Source: Avena insularis (taxonomy: Eukaryota > Streptophyta > Magnoliopsida > Poales > Poaceae). Taken from it: DNA of 64,000 nt. Of the stretch, positions 23,173-36,039 are shown piece by piece. The stretch spans positions 88,705,285 to 88,769,284 of the forward strand of contig CM042694.1 of assembly GCA_023614405.1 (NCBI GenBank). Direction: 5' to 3'. The translations under genes were made by a program, and so were the position numbers. Position 1 is the first letter of the stretch, and every line of letters starts with the position of its first letter. Below the pieces are notes generated by a model that was not told where the DNA came from, did not search any database, and saw nothing but the letters and a program-made list of their open reading frames with translations.

Positions 23173-23182
23173 AGATCTTTTC

Positions 23183-23200
23183 TGGCGCCGTTGTCGGGGA
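23183..23200 (+). other. Primer-binding site, tRNA-Asp type
   Basis: TGGCGCCGTTGTCGGGGA begins ten bases after the LTR. It matches the Athila-lineage primer site complementary to tRNA-Asp with one substitution. Confidence 0.8.
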
Positions 23201-23404
23201 GTCAAGGACATCTTCACAAGGGGAGTCCTTCATAACCAATCTCTTTACTTTGTTGTTTTTGTTTTGCTTAGTTTCTTTTTGCTTTGTTTGCTTGTTTTGT
23301 TCTTCAAAAAAACACAAAAAAAATAGTTTACTTGTTTGCTTTCTTATTTCAAAAACAAAAAAAAATTAAGTCTCCTTTAGTTGTCACCTCTTATTTAGCT
23401 CACC

Positions 23405-24028
23405 ATGTTGATCCCTACATTCACGCTGAAAGACCTTCTAGTTGGTAGTGGTTCTATAATTGGGAAAGATAACATTGAAGAATTCTTTAATCATGTTAGT
23501 AAGCATGAAGATAGTGAGGATAGATCCCTTGTAGAACTTGCTCCAAACTATGAGATTGCTGCAGCTTCTTTAATTCACATGTTAGAAGCTAGGTTTGTTA
23601 ACCTCAACCCCTTAATGCAAGTAATGTTTCTTAAGCTTAAAGAAATTGAGGATCCTGAAAAGAGGGATTTCATTTTAGAAACTTTGTTTAAGGAGTTCTA
23701 TGATGTTGCCAAGGAAGCTAGGAAAGTATTTGAACGTTTCAATATGCTAGGCTCATGTGTAGATGTTGTTGGTACACGAGAAAAGATGAACAAAACCGAA
23801 CCTAATGGGGAGGAACCTAAGATGCCAACACCCTTTAAACTAATAGCAATACATGGTGCCATAGAAAAGAATCTTGATTGGATTGTTCCTGCAAACCCTT
23901 TTGATGAGAATAGTGAACCTAAGAGCATTGAGAGAGGATCCTCTAGAAATTATTTGGATGATATACCTTTCCTTGTTGGAAATATTTCTGGTATTGATCT
24001 TAATGCTTCTTCATTTGAGAACACTTGA
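23405..24028 (+). CDS. Gag-position ORF of the non-autonomous gypsy element
   Basis: This intact ATG-to-TGA frame of 207 codons starts 205 bases after the primer site (MLIPTFTLKDLLVGSGSIIG). It is acidic and helical in appearance, with no CCHC zinc knuckle and no protease or polymerase motif. By position it is gag-like or a gag replacement. Related Triticeae elements carry similar ORFs as far as I recall. It is the only uninterrupted element ORF of this size among the nested elements. Its product and function are unknown, possibly particle-associated RNA binding or a purely cis-acting remnant. Confidence 0.6.
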   Translation: MLIPTFTLKDLLVGSGSIIGKDNIEEFFNHVSKHEDSEDRSLVELAPNYEIAAASLIHMLEARFVNLNPLMQVMFLKLKEIEDPEKRDFILETLFKEFYDVAKEARKVFERFNMLGSCVDVVGTREKMNKTEPNGEEPKMPTPFKLIAIHGAIEKNLDWIVPANPFDENSEPKSIERGSSRNYLDDIPFLVGNISGIDLNASSFENT

Positions 24029-26794
24029 TTCTTTATTTGCTTCTTATGCCTAACTTAAAGGCGTTAAAGAAAAGTACTTATTGGGAGATAACCCAAATGT
24101 TTTAGATGAGTCTTGGAAGTTATTACCTCAGTAATAACCTCTATTTATCCTTTTTATTTGCTTTTTGTGCCAAGAGTAACCTCTAATGAGAGTGAAGTAA
24201 TGATTGGGAAAGTTGCTGTCCCGAAACATATTTTTGTGCTTCACCGTAAAATTTCGTGAGAGAGCTCTGTATGTCGGATTGAGCTGTAATTTTTTGTACT
24301 TCTGCCTCAGGTTGTTATATAACTTTCGTTAGTTCAAATTTTTTTGATTTGGCCAAGATAAGGTCTTCGAAAAAATTCGTCTTTACCTGCTGGTCTGTTT
24401 TGACAGATTTCTGCCATTTTCTGCATTTGCTTCTTGTGGGTTCCTTTTTGAGTTTTTTTGGGGAATTGAGCTCTTTGAAGGAAGTGCTACAGTAGCTAGT
24501 GTTCTAATGGAAGTTTATTTGGTGTTAGAACTGAACCTTAAGACTTATTTATCTTGAGTGCACTAATGTTGCTAATAAAGATTGTGTGAAGTTTTGTATG
24601 AAGAAAAAATTCAGGTGTATGGAAGGAATGAGTAATGAGATGAAGGATGGACTAAAGCTCAAGCTTGGGGATGCCACGCGTGTCACCCCAAGAAATATCC
24701 AAGAAGTACAAGCGTCAAAGCTTGGGGATGCCCAAGGCATCCTCTTCTTCATCAATAAAAATCCCAGGTTTCTTCCAAACACTTCATTTTTATTGTTTCA
24801 TGCACAGTTGTGTTGTTCTTGGAGCGTCTTCTTTTTCGTTTTCGTTTTGGTTTTTTGTTTGCTTAGTTTTCTGAATAAATTGGTTGGACCTTCTCTTTCA
24901 TGCATTGGTTTCCAAATAGTTTGGTTTGGCTTGGAAAAGAGTAGGAAAGCTCATGCTTAAGTGGTAAAGAGAGCTTGTTTTTGACTGTGGCCTATGCTTT
25001 GTCATGCCATGCTTGATATTGTTTTGTCTTTATGCTTAGTATTATTTGTTGTAGCATGACTTGTTAGAAACAATTGAGATTGCTTAATGTGCCTTGGATG
25101 AATCATGCCTTGTTTTAGCATATTAAAGCATAGTATAGTGGTATTCTCCTTTGATGCTTTATTTGGGTTGACTTGGCACATGCTCACACCATGTTATGAC
25201 TGTCTCAAGTCACCATAGCCTTTATGATACTTTAGTTTTCAACTTGTAGTATCACTTTATGCTTTGATCAATGATGTTTTGTCGCTCTGCATGATTATGG
25301 CCATTATTGCTCTCTTAGTTTGTTGCTCCCGGTCTTTTGCTAGCCTCCACAACCAAGTATGAGTTCCACTCATGCATCAAACTCCCTAAACCAAGTTATT
25401 CCAAAAAGTCCACCATACCTACCTACTAGCTTATGCTATTCCAAGTATAATCATGCTTTTGTTTACCTTCCAAATTAAACTTGTTATGAGAAAACTAGTG
25501 ATTAAAGCTCTCACGAACTTGATGGCACACTTTACTTTACTTGCCCTTAATAAACTTGAACCATTGTGTCGTCTATGTTGTATATGCTTGCACTTATTTG
25601 TTGGGAATTAGCAGAACCATCCTTTCATGGGGAACGCTTTCAACATTGCACTTGGTACTTGTACCTAGTTGATATCATGCTCTTTTGTATATGGATGTCG
25701 TCGGTGTGAAATGAAAGGGGAGCTTGTAAGTCCATGGAGTTATGTATATGTGTTAGAGAAAGCACAGGGCATTGGTCTAATCCATGCTGACATGGTGGAA
25801 ACCTGCAGTAACTATAATGAGCTGTCTATGAAGCATTCTTCTTATAAAAAAGAGTCCTATATTGAGAAAAAAAGAGAAAAGAAAAAAAGATACTATGAAA
25901 AGAGGAAAGAGAGAAAAAAGCACCATATTCCCATGGTAAATAAGAAGAATGCTGAGATGCTCGTTGTCTGCTTGCCTTGTCATTTTCATATGGGGATTCT
26001 TCCGTATCATCGGGCAAGGGGTACCCCATTGGCGGTTCTCAATGATACACATGTACTTACAATCACAAGAACTTACCGGTGACTAAACTTGAGTAGCATG
26101 AGGAGCGGCTCTCGTGTACAAGGGACATGAGATTTCTGACTTATACTTTGTCAAGCATGTACACCATAGTTTATTCACTTCAACCTTAATCACTTCAAGA
26201 TGCTTATGATAGGGGCAATGAGAGCTGAAAGCTATAAGTACCATAATTTTTGGAAGCTCTTTATGAGACTTGAATCCCTACTTCCTTTTACAAAGGCCTT
26301 TCTTCCACCATTATATTGAGTCTCCACCTTCTACCTTTATGCACCTACTTTGAGAGCATAGTGGCCATTCTTAGTTCTATGTGCATTGTCCCAAGACTAG
26401 TTGATTGATGCATAACTTGATATTGCTTGTTTTAAACTATTGTATCTAGTCACTCTTATGAACTTTGAAGGTGTCCTATGCATTTATATTTGCTACTCTA
26501 TTGAGGGACAAGTTGAATACTATTATGCCATGTTTTCTTTATGTGAAACAAACAAATGTCTTGCAAAGCATTTTATTCATGAATGTTTGTGCCTTTTCAT
26601 GTTGCATCATAGTTTCTTTGCTTATTGCTAGAACTTTGTCTTTCATGTTATGATTGAAGTAATATGATCCCAGCTTTGAATGTTTTACAAATACTTAGAT
26701 CAAGTCTTTGATGGTGCATGTCACCTCAAAAATTATTCTTTCTTTTTTATCACTTACCTACTCGAGGACGAGCAGGAGTTAAGCTTGGAGATGT

Positions 26795-28376
26795 TGATAC
26801 ATTGCAAATGTATCTATAATTTTTGATGTTCCATGCTTGGTTTTATCCACTTTCTTGTGTTTTGTTCCAACTTTGGAGTACTTTTCATATGATTTCTTGG
26901 ACTAACCTATTAATAAGAGCCACAGTGCCAACTGCCTTTTTCTGCTGTTTTTGGTTCCAGGAAAGTCAGAAAATGAATATTCTCGGAATTGGACGGGACA
27001 AAAGCCAAAGTGCCTATTTTTCCGGAAGGGATCAAGTGCCAGAATACGAGACGGAGAAGGGCCAGGGAGCCACCACACCACTGGCCGTGGCCAGGCTGGC
27101 CGCGCCCGAGGTGGTGTGACCGCTCCCGGCACCCCCTCGGCCTCTCCTTCCGCCTATATATTGCCCTCGGGACGAAAACCCTAAGTACCCAATCAAAAAT
27201 CCATGAAAGAGTCTGTAGCCGCTGTCATCTCCATCCCTAGATCGGGAGGGATCTAAAGCTCTTCCCGACACCACGGAGGGAATTCACCACAGGCCTTCTT
27301 CATCACCCTGCAAGCCTCCGGTGTGATGCGTGATTAGTTCATCCTTGGACTACGGATCCATGTAGTAGCTAGATGGCTGGTTCTCCTCCTTTGTGCTTTC
27401 ATGTTTAGATCTTGTGAGCTCCGTTCATGATCAAGATCATCTATTTGTAATTCATACATGTTGTGTTTGTGGGGATCCGATGGATATTGAGATGCTATTT
27501 CAGATTGATTATTGATTCTATCATGTCTTTGTTATTTGTGATCTTGCATGCTTTCCGTTGTTAGTAGCTATCTTGGCCAAGTAGATGCTAGCAACTCCAA
27601 GAGTTAGTATTTATGCTCGATAGTGGGTTCATGCCTCTGGTAATCTGGAGAAGTGACAGAAATCTCTAAGGTACTAGATGTGTTGTTGCTACTAGGGAGA
27701 AAACAACAATCCTTTGTTCATAGAACAATCGTATTGTTTACTTTACACGCAGTTCGTAAAGCAATAATCTGCTTGCAACTTAATCTTTGGAGGGGGTTCG
27801 GATGATAACCTGAAGGTGGATTATTAGTCATAGATGCAGTTGGATGGCGGTCTATGTATTATGTTGTAATGCCCAATCAAGTCTCAAAGCAGTCAAGATG
27901 ATTAGTATATGCATGTATTGCTTTCTCGGTGTTTGTCAATTTCCCCGCTATAATTTGTTCACCCAGCATGTTTTCTATCTAAGGAGAGCCACCTCTAGTG
28001 AACTATGGATCCCGGTCCTTTTTCTTTACATACAATCTACAACTGTTTACTTCTTTGTGTTTACTTTCTACAAACTTTTACTTCTTTCCATTTGATACGT
28101 TTAATCCTTTGTTTTCCGCAAAACACGGTGAGATTGACAACCTCGCCATGAAGTTGGGGACAAAGTTACTGGTTGTGTTGTGCAGGTCTCACGTTTCTAC
28201 TAGCATCGGTAGTGCATACCTTAAAGCTCAGCTAGTAACACCTTTGGGGTGTTTCCTTGCTCCTACTGGTTCGATTAAACCTTGGTTTCATAACTGAGGG
28301 AAAACTTGCTGCTGTGCTCATCATACCTTCCTCTTGGGGTTCCCAACGAGCTCTACGTCGAACGACGAGCACATCA
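26795..28376 (+). repeat. 3' LTR of non-autonomous gypsy element
   Basis: This 1582-bp LTR is preceded by a purine-rich tract (AAGCTTGGAGATG, 26781-26793) and followed by the duplication GCGGC. Confidence 0.95.
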
Positions 28377-28381
28377 GCGGC

Positions 28382-29047
28382 CCGGACCAGCCTTACATGT
28401 CATCGTACATGAGACCGGTTCCACGACTAGCATGCAACTTGTTTTGCATAAGTGGCTGGCGGGTGTCTGTCTCTCCTACTATAGTCAATATCTGATTTAC
28501 AACGAGTTGCTAATAACTTGGTTATCCTCGTTGTGGTTCATGTTCGTAGGTAAGAACGGTTCTATCTCCGAAAGCCCTAAGCCACATAAAACTTGCAATT
28601 GATAAATTAGAGGCGTCTAGTTTAGATCATTGTTGGGCTAGCGTCTTGATATGGTATTGTTGTAAGTATATGTATGATAGATACTCTTACAACACACTCA
28701 ACGTGTAAGCTCCATAGACCTTCGCCTTACACACAAAGGAATGATAGAGATCATACCACGATGCAAATCATAGAGATCAAATGCATGGACCATATCATCT
28801 CACTTTACACATTAGATGTTAGCATCTTATACTGCTAGTTTGGCGCTTTTAGTAGCATTTTAAGATGATCCCTCACTTAGATATCAAGATAAAAATGTGT
28901 GCTTCCTTAAGTATGCACCGTTCTATGGATCGTGTTTCGAGACATCACGTGATGATCGGGTGTACTCGACTCTACGCTTTCATACAACGGGTGTAAGACA
29001 GTTTTACACACGCGAGTACTAAGGTTCCTACTTGGCGAGCCTAGCAT
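28382..29047 (+). mobile_element. Copia leader/internal segment between nested insertions
   Basis: This continues the leader of the 19793 copia element after the gypsy insertion. It has the Angela-type phrases GAGACCGGTTCCACGACTAG and GGCTGGCGGGTGTCTGTC. No ORF of interest is present, and it ends at the GTACA duplication of the next nested element. Confidence 0.75.
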
Positions 29048-29052
29048 GTACA

Positions 29053-30910
29053 TGTAGGGGTTCGTAGCATGGAAAACAAAAATTTTCTATCGCATACAAA
29101 CAAACAAGCCAAGATCTATCTACTAGATTGTAGCAACGAGTCGATGGAATAACTCACCCTCGAAGATTCCAAAGTGTTTAACGAGAGCAGATTCTCGTGG
29201 GTGATGTAGTCGTACTCTTTCCGATCTCAAGATCGCGTAGACGATCCTTCGGCGCCAGCGTTCCCTTAGCGCTCCATGATCGGTCACTGCGAAGATTTTC
29301 GAAAGACCTTCCTCCCTTGTTCCAGCAGTGAGGCGGAGGTTGTAGCACTCTCCTCGCGATTCCGGCTGTGGCGTGGTACCTGGGAGGTAGAGGGAGATCC
29401 TGAGGCTCGCCTTAAGCCGGTGCGAGTATGGTGGAGCTTATGAGAGAGGCTATTAGTGGTCTAGTAATTAGACACACCAATTAGAGGGCTCTAAACCAAT
29501 TAGAAGGCTCTAAACCGAAACAGCTCTAAACCGGGGTCTAGGTCTAGTTTCTAGTTTAGAGGATAGGAACTTGTGTGTCTCTAGAGGGAGGCCCTGCCCC
29601 TCCTTTATAGGTGGGAGGGCTGGCGCGCCAGGAGGGAGGAGTCCCTCCCAACTCGGCCTAGGGCTGGCCGCCCGGCTTGGGAGGAGGACTCCTCCCCAAG
29701 TCGATTTCAACTTCTCCTCTTCCAGCTGGCGGTTTGACGGCAGCGGTTTGACTTTTCAATTCAGGAATTAAATAAACCCTTTATTTTGGACAGCGAGAAC
29801 ACTTAGTACATGATGCAATCATTCCATCTTGCAATGACACATTCATGTACCCTTCCCCCGAGTCTTGGGACATTCGGACCTTCTAGAATGTTACCGATGA
29901 AAACACGGAACCATTCCCCAACTCCGAAATGGGACTTTCCTTATATGAATCTTATTCTCCGGACCATTCCGGATCACCTCGTGATATCCGGATCCCATCC
30001 GAGACTCGAACAACATTCGGTCTCTTTCTCATAATACCATAACTACTCAAACAACGTCGAATCCTTAAGTGTGTCTCCCTACGGTTCGTGAATTATGCGG
30101 ACATGATCGAGACACTTCTCGAACAATAACCAATAGAGGAATCTGGAAATTCATATGGCTCCACATATTTCTCGATTACTTTGCGATCGAATGAACCACT
30201 TACATACGATACCAATTTCCCTTTGTCTCACGATATGTTACTTATCCGAGGTCATGATCGTCGGTATCTCTGCATACCTAGTTCAACCTCGTTCGATAAG
30301 TACTCTTTTCTCGTTCGTGATATGTGATCCCTTGTGACCAAGTCACATGCTTGCAAGCTAATTGGATGACATTTCACCGAGAGGGCCAGAGAATATCTAT
30401 CCGTCATGTGGATGGACAAATCCCACTCTTGATCCATGTGTTTCAACCAATACTTTCCGAACACCCAATGCCACTTTTATAGCCACCACATTACGGTGTG
30501 GTGTTTGATGACATCAAAGCATCCATCCAGTAAAGGCAATATGCATGATCTCATGGTCGAAGGAATTAGGTTACTATGTATCGAAAGCATATAGCAATTG
30601 AACTATTGAAATGACTTGATCTTTATGCTACGCTTGTCTAGGAGTATGTCCACCATATCATTCTCCTAACGATATGATCTTGTTGTTGATAACATCTCAA
30701 TGTTCATGACAAAGAAACCACATCATCAATCAACCAACAAGCTAGTGAAGTATAGAGGCCATACTAGGGACTTCAAATTAAGTTTACAAATCACACAAGT
30801 ATTAATGGTTTCCTTGTTAATACTATTATAGCATGAATGTAAACATTTATCATAAACACAAAGATATATAATAATAACTACATTTATTATTACCTCTAGG
30901 GCATATCTCC
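29053..30910 (-). repeat. 3' LTR (minus orientation) of Angela-like element
   Basis: This ~1858-bp LTR pairs with 36040-37889. Its inner border is slightly eroded, with the expected TGTT missing next to the polypurine tract. Confidence 0.92.
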
Positions 30911-31089
30911 AGGTCTCCCACTTGCACTAGAGTCATCTAATCTAGATTACATGGTAATATACCGAACACCCATGGCAGTTTGGTGTTGGTCATGTTTTGC
31001 CCTTGGGAGAGGTTTAGTCAGCGGATCCGCCACATTCAGATCTGTGTGTACTTTGCAAATCTTTATATCCCCATCCTGGATATGTTCTC

Positions 31090-32450
31090 GAATAGCGTGA
31101 AAACGCAGCTTGATATGCTTCACTTCTTGTGTGACCTTGGTTCTTGCGCATTGGCTATGGCGCCCATGTTATCACGATAGATAGACATTGGGTCCAGCAC
31201 TTGGAACCACACCCAGCTCTGTAATGAACTCTTTCATCCATATCGCTTCTTGTGAAGCCTCAAGCGACCATGTATTCCGATTCAGTTGAAGATCTCGCCA
31301 CAACGCTTTGCTTTGCACTCCTCCAGCTAATCGCTGCACCATTCAAAATAAATCATTATCCAGTTGTGATTTAGAATCATCCGGATCGGTGTTCCAACTA
31401 ACATCGGTGTAACCATTAACAACGAGCTGTTCATCACCTCCATAAGAAAGAACCATATCCTTAGTTCTTCTCAAGTACTTAAGGATGTTTTTGATTGTCC
31501 AATGATCCACTCTGGATCACTTTGATATCTGCTAGTTAGACTAACAGCATATGCGATGTCGGGTCTAGTACATAGCATGGCATACATTAGAGATCCTATG
31601 GTGAGGCATAGAGTCTTACTCATCTTTTCTCTATCTTACGCGATGTCGGACTTTGAGTTTTACTCAAGGTCATATTAGGCAACATGGGCAAGAACCCTTT
31701 CTTGCTATCTTCCATTCCAAACCTCTTTAGAACTTTGTCCAAATATGTACTTTGTGACAATGATATTTGGCGTTCGATCTATCTCTATAAATCTTTATGC
31801 CTAATATGTAAGCTTCGCCAAGATCCTTCATTGAAAAACTATTATTCAAATACTCTTTGATACTATTAAGAAGGTCTACATCATTCCCAATCAACAATAT
31901 GTCATCCACATACAGTATTAAGAATGCTCTGAGCTCCCACTCACTTTCTTGTAAATACAAGCTTCTCCATAAGTTTGTATAAAACCAAAACTTTGATTAC
32001 CTTATCAAAGCGTTGATTCCAACCGGGATGCTTGCTTCAATCCATAGATGGACCGTTGAAGTTTGCATACCTTGTTAGCATCTTAGGATCGACAAAACCT
32101 TTGGGTTGCATCATATACAACTCTTCATCAATGTCTCCATTGAGGAATGCTGTTTTGACATCCATCTGCCATATCTCATAATCATAATATGCAGCGATTG
32201 CTAACATAATCCTCACAGACTTTAGCTTTGCTACCGGTGAGAAAGTCTCATCGTAGTCAACTCCTTGAATTTGTCGAAACCCTTTTGCGACAAGTCGAGC
32301 TTTATAGACAGTAACATTACCATCAGCATCTGTTTTCTTCTTGAAAATCCATTTATTCTCGATGGCCTTCCAGCCATCCGGTAAGTCCACCAAAGTCCAT
32401 ACTTGGTTTTCGTACATGGATCCAATCTCGGTTCATGGCTTCTTGCCATT
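31090..32450 (-). pseudogene. Copia reverse transcriptase and RNase H (degenerate)
   Basis: On minus, the RT start is clear at 32417-32037: WTLVDLPDGWKAIENKWIFK, ARLVAKGFRQ, VDYDETFSPVAKLKSVR and QMDVKTAFLNGD. The catalytic YVDDILLIGND lies in 31960-31727. RNase H remains near 31340-31230 as SWRSAKQSV, STESEY. Pieces are split by several frameshifts and stops. These enzymes copy element RNA into cDNA, but this copy cannot encode a working protein. Confidence 0.85.
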
Positions 32451-32879
32451 TATTGGAATCTGGGCTCATCATTGCTTCCTCATATGTCTCGGGGTCATCG
32501 GTGTTGTCCACCAACATGACATTCATAACGGAATCATACCAATGCAGGTGGTACGATTTCTCGTTGACCTCAGGGCTCAGAGCAACTTCAACCAAGTTTC
32601 ATGATCACCATCACTAGCTTCCTCTCTTATTGGTGCAGGCACCACAGGAACTTCTTCCGGTCTGCGCTACTGTAATTCGAGAGAAGGTTCGACAACCTCG
32701 TCGAGTTCTACTTTCCTTCCAGTCACTTCTTTCGAGAGAAATTCCTTCTCTAGAAAGGATCCATTCTTGGCAACAAAGATTTTGCCTTCGGATCTATGAT
32801 AGAAGGTATACCCAATAGTTTCCTTCGGGTATCCTATGAAGACGCATTTTCCGCTTTGGGTTCAAGCTTGTCCGGCTGT

Positions 32880-33560
32880 AACTTCTTTACATAGGCTTCG
32901 CATCCCCAAACTTTAAGGAGCGACAATTTAGGTTTCTTCCCAAACCATAATTCATACGTGTCGTTTCAGCGGATTTAGACGGTGCCCTATTTAAAGTGAA
33001 TGCGGCTGTTTCTAATGCATAACCCCAAAATGATAGTGGCAAATCTGTAAGTGACATCATAGAACGAACCATATCTAAGAGAGTTCGATTCTGACGTTCG
33101 GACACACCATTCTGTTTGTGGTGTTCCGGCGGTGTCAGCTGAAAGTATTCCACATTTCTTCAAATGCTCGCCAAACTCGTAACTTAGATATTCACCTCCA
33201 CGATCGAGCGTAGAAATTTAATCTTCTTGTTACGTTGATTCTCTACCTCACTTTGAAACTCCTTAAACTTCTCGAAAGTTTCGGACTTATGTTTCATGAA
33301 ATAGATATACCCATATCTACTCAAGTCATCCGTGAAGGTAAGAACATAACGATAACCATCTTTGCGATGCTACACTCATTGGACCACACACATCGGTATG
33401 TATGATTTCCAATAAGTCATGGCTTCGCTCCATCATACCAGAAAATGGAGTCTTAGTCATTTTACCCATCAGACATGCTTCGCATCTTTCAAGTGATTCA
33501 AAATCAAGTGATTCAAGAAGTCCATCGGAATGGAGTTTCTTCATACGCTTCACTCCAATG
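32880..33560 (-). pseudogene. Copia integrase with GAG-pre-integrase segment (degenerate)
   Basis: On minus, CEACLMGKMTKTPFSG and HTDVCGPMSV (33553-33326) mark the pre-integrase region and first catalytic Asp. PPEHHKQNGVSERQNRTLLD, MVRSMMSLTDLPLSFWGYAL (33153-32887) contains the catalytic Glu. The region between is frame-shifted. Confidence 0.85.
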
Positions 33561-33939
33561 TGACCAAGGCAGCGATTGCCACATATAGGTCAAATTATCG
33601 CTTGATTTCAATCGTTTAGCATCATTGTTATTAATATGTGTATTTCTACTATCGAGATTCAATATGAATAGACCATCTATCAAAGGTGCATGTGCATAAA
33701 ACACATTACTCATATAAATCGAACAACCATTATTCTCGGTTTAAACAAGTAAGCATCTGCAATAAACAAGATCCCGATATAATGTTCATGCTCAACGAGC
33801 ACCAAATAACAATTATTTAAGTATAAAACTAATCCCGATGGTAGATGAAGAGGTAGTGTGCCGAGCGATCACATCAACCTTTGATCCGTTTCCCAGCGCA
33901 TCGTCACCTCGTTCTTTACTAGCTTCCGTTTGATACGTA

Positions 33940-34860
33940 GCTCTGTTTGAGTTACAAATATGAGCAACCGAACCGAGTATCAAATACCCGGGCACTACTA
34001 CGAATACTAGTGAGATACACATCAATAACATGTATATCAGATATACCTTTCTTCTTGATGTTGCCGTTCTTCAAATCTGCCAAGTACTTTGGGCAATTCC
34101 GCTTCGATGACCTTCTCCCTTGCGGTAAAAGCACTCGGTTTCAGGCTTGGGTCCAGCCTTGGTCCTCTTCGTCGGTATGGTAACTTTCTTACCACCCTTC
34201 TTGAAGTGTCCCTTACCTTAGACTTGCCTTTCTTGAATTTGGTGGTCTTATTGACCATCAACACTTGGTGCTCTTTCTTGATCTCCACTTACGCAGATTT
34301 TAACATAGCAAATAGTTACGCAACTCTTTGTTCATGTTACGCATGTTGTAGTTCATCACAAAGTTCTTGTAACTTGGTGGTAGTGATTGGAGGATGCGGT
34401 AAACCCCAAAGTATTAGGAATCACTATACCCAAACTTTGAAGTTTATTTGCGTGCCCGGACATCTTAAGCACATGCTCTTGTGAGCTACCCTCTTCCATC
34501 TTGCGGTTAAAGAACTTTTGAAGCTTCATAACTTTCAATTGCCGCATGAGTCTCAAAGATTAATTTGAGATCCTCGACAATATCATATGGGTGCGAATCT
34601 TCAAACCTTTTACGAAGCTCCGATTCTAAACCATACAAGATAGCACCTGAACTATAGATCTTGATTCTTAGGCGAGGTAAACATTCTTTACTTCATCGGT
34701 AGCATCATTGCAGTGGGTCACCTAGCGGTGCATCCAGCACATAGGTCAAATTACCAGCTGTGAGGACAATCCTCAAATTGCGGAACCAATCCGAAGTTGC
34801 TTCCATTGTTTTCAACTTTTCTTTCTCTAGGAGCATTAAAATTGATGGTAGGGCTGCCAT
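33940..34860 (-). pseudogene. Copia gag with zinc-knuckle region (degenerate)
   Basis: The gag ATG is at 34860-34858 on minus. The N-terminal gag signature DWFRNLRIVLTAGNLTYVLD follows, then GSSQEHVLKM near 34480, and RNCPKYLADLKNG after the knuckle near 34100. Stops and frameshifts interrupt it. Gag would form the virus-like particle. Confidence 0.8.
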
Positions 34861-36039
34861 TGATCTACAACATATTTGCAATAGTTTAGACTAAGTTTAT
34901 GACAAATTGAGTTCAAATTAATTAATGAAATTAAACTAGGTGAACTCCCACTCAAAACAACATCCCTCACATTGTTTTAGTGATCACACGAACCAAATCC
35001 ACTACATCAACACCGATCATCACGAGAGTTGATATAGTTTCAATGGCGAACAATCATCATGTTCATCATATCTACTATATGATTCATGCTTTGCCTTTCG
35101 GCGATCCGTGTTCTGAGGCCATATACGTACATGCTAGGCTCGTCAAGACAAACCTTAGCTTCGCATAAGCAAATCTGGCTTGCTTACGTTGTAGTCACCA
35201 GCGGAATCAAAGACACCCGATCATCACGTGGTGCTTGAAGCAAGCTTTGTAGCAGTGCATACTAAGGGTGAACACTTTAGAACTTGAAATTTATGTGCAT
35301 GAGGGATCATCTTATAATGCTACCGTCGTCTACTAAGCAATACAAGATGCATAAAGGATTAACATCACATGCAATTCATAATATGTGATATGATATGGCC
35401 TTTCTTCTTTGTGCTTCCGATCTCCATCTTCAAGCACGAACATGATCTCCATCATCTCGGCATAGCATCAAGGTCAATGGCGCTTCTTCATGGTTGTCGT
35501 CCACCAGCTTCAACTATTACAACTATTTTGAATAGACACGCAGGTCTTAACGAAATTAAAGACAACCATATGGCTCTGCGGTTGCCAACTTACAATAAGG
35601 AACATTGCATACATCAAATATAATCACAATCATGGCCATATCACATCATCGCACACCCCCGCAAAACAAAGTTAGACGCTTCTACTTACTTTGCATATTT
35701 TACGTGGTTTGGGGCTTTCCATAAGTGTCGTTCTAACTTACGAACAAGAACCACAACATTGATACTAGCATTGTTGATTACCCGTTGTAAATTGGATCTT
35801 AACTATGCTAGGAGAAAGCAGGCACCATAAAGCCACTTATGCAATACAAGTTGCATGTTAAGCGTGGAGCAAGTCTCATGAGCGATGTCATGTAAGGTTA
35901 GCCCGGCCGCTTCATCCCAACATACCGCAAGATGCAAAGTACACAAAAAGCAATCTACAATAAAAGCATCAACGCCCACAATGACCATTGTGTTCTACTC
36001 GTCTAGCAGATCTACATATAGACACGGCTCGATACCCTT

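Larger units (their letters stand above)
21578..28376 (+). mobile_element. Non-autonomous gypsy element (Sabrina-like), target duplication GCGGC
   Basis: LTRs at 21578-23172 and 26795-28376 start TGATACATTGCAAATG and end CGACGAGCACATCA. GCGGC flanks both sides (21573-21577 and 28377-28381). The primer site TGGCGCCGTTGTCGGGGA is at 23183. The only notable ORF is at 23405-24028. No protease, reverse transcriptase or integrase is present, so mobility would need proteins from related elements. Its 3' internal half (about 25400-26230) matches the left-end gypsy element (about 2200-3015), so the two are relatives. Confidence 0.95.

Noticed and set aside
21444..23200. tRNA genes at the tRNA-complementary motifs
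   Set aside because: These are retrotransposon primer-binding sites of 13-18 bases, without tRNA bodies.
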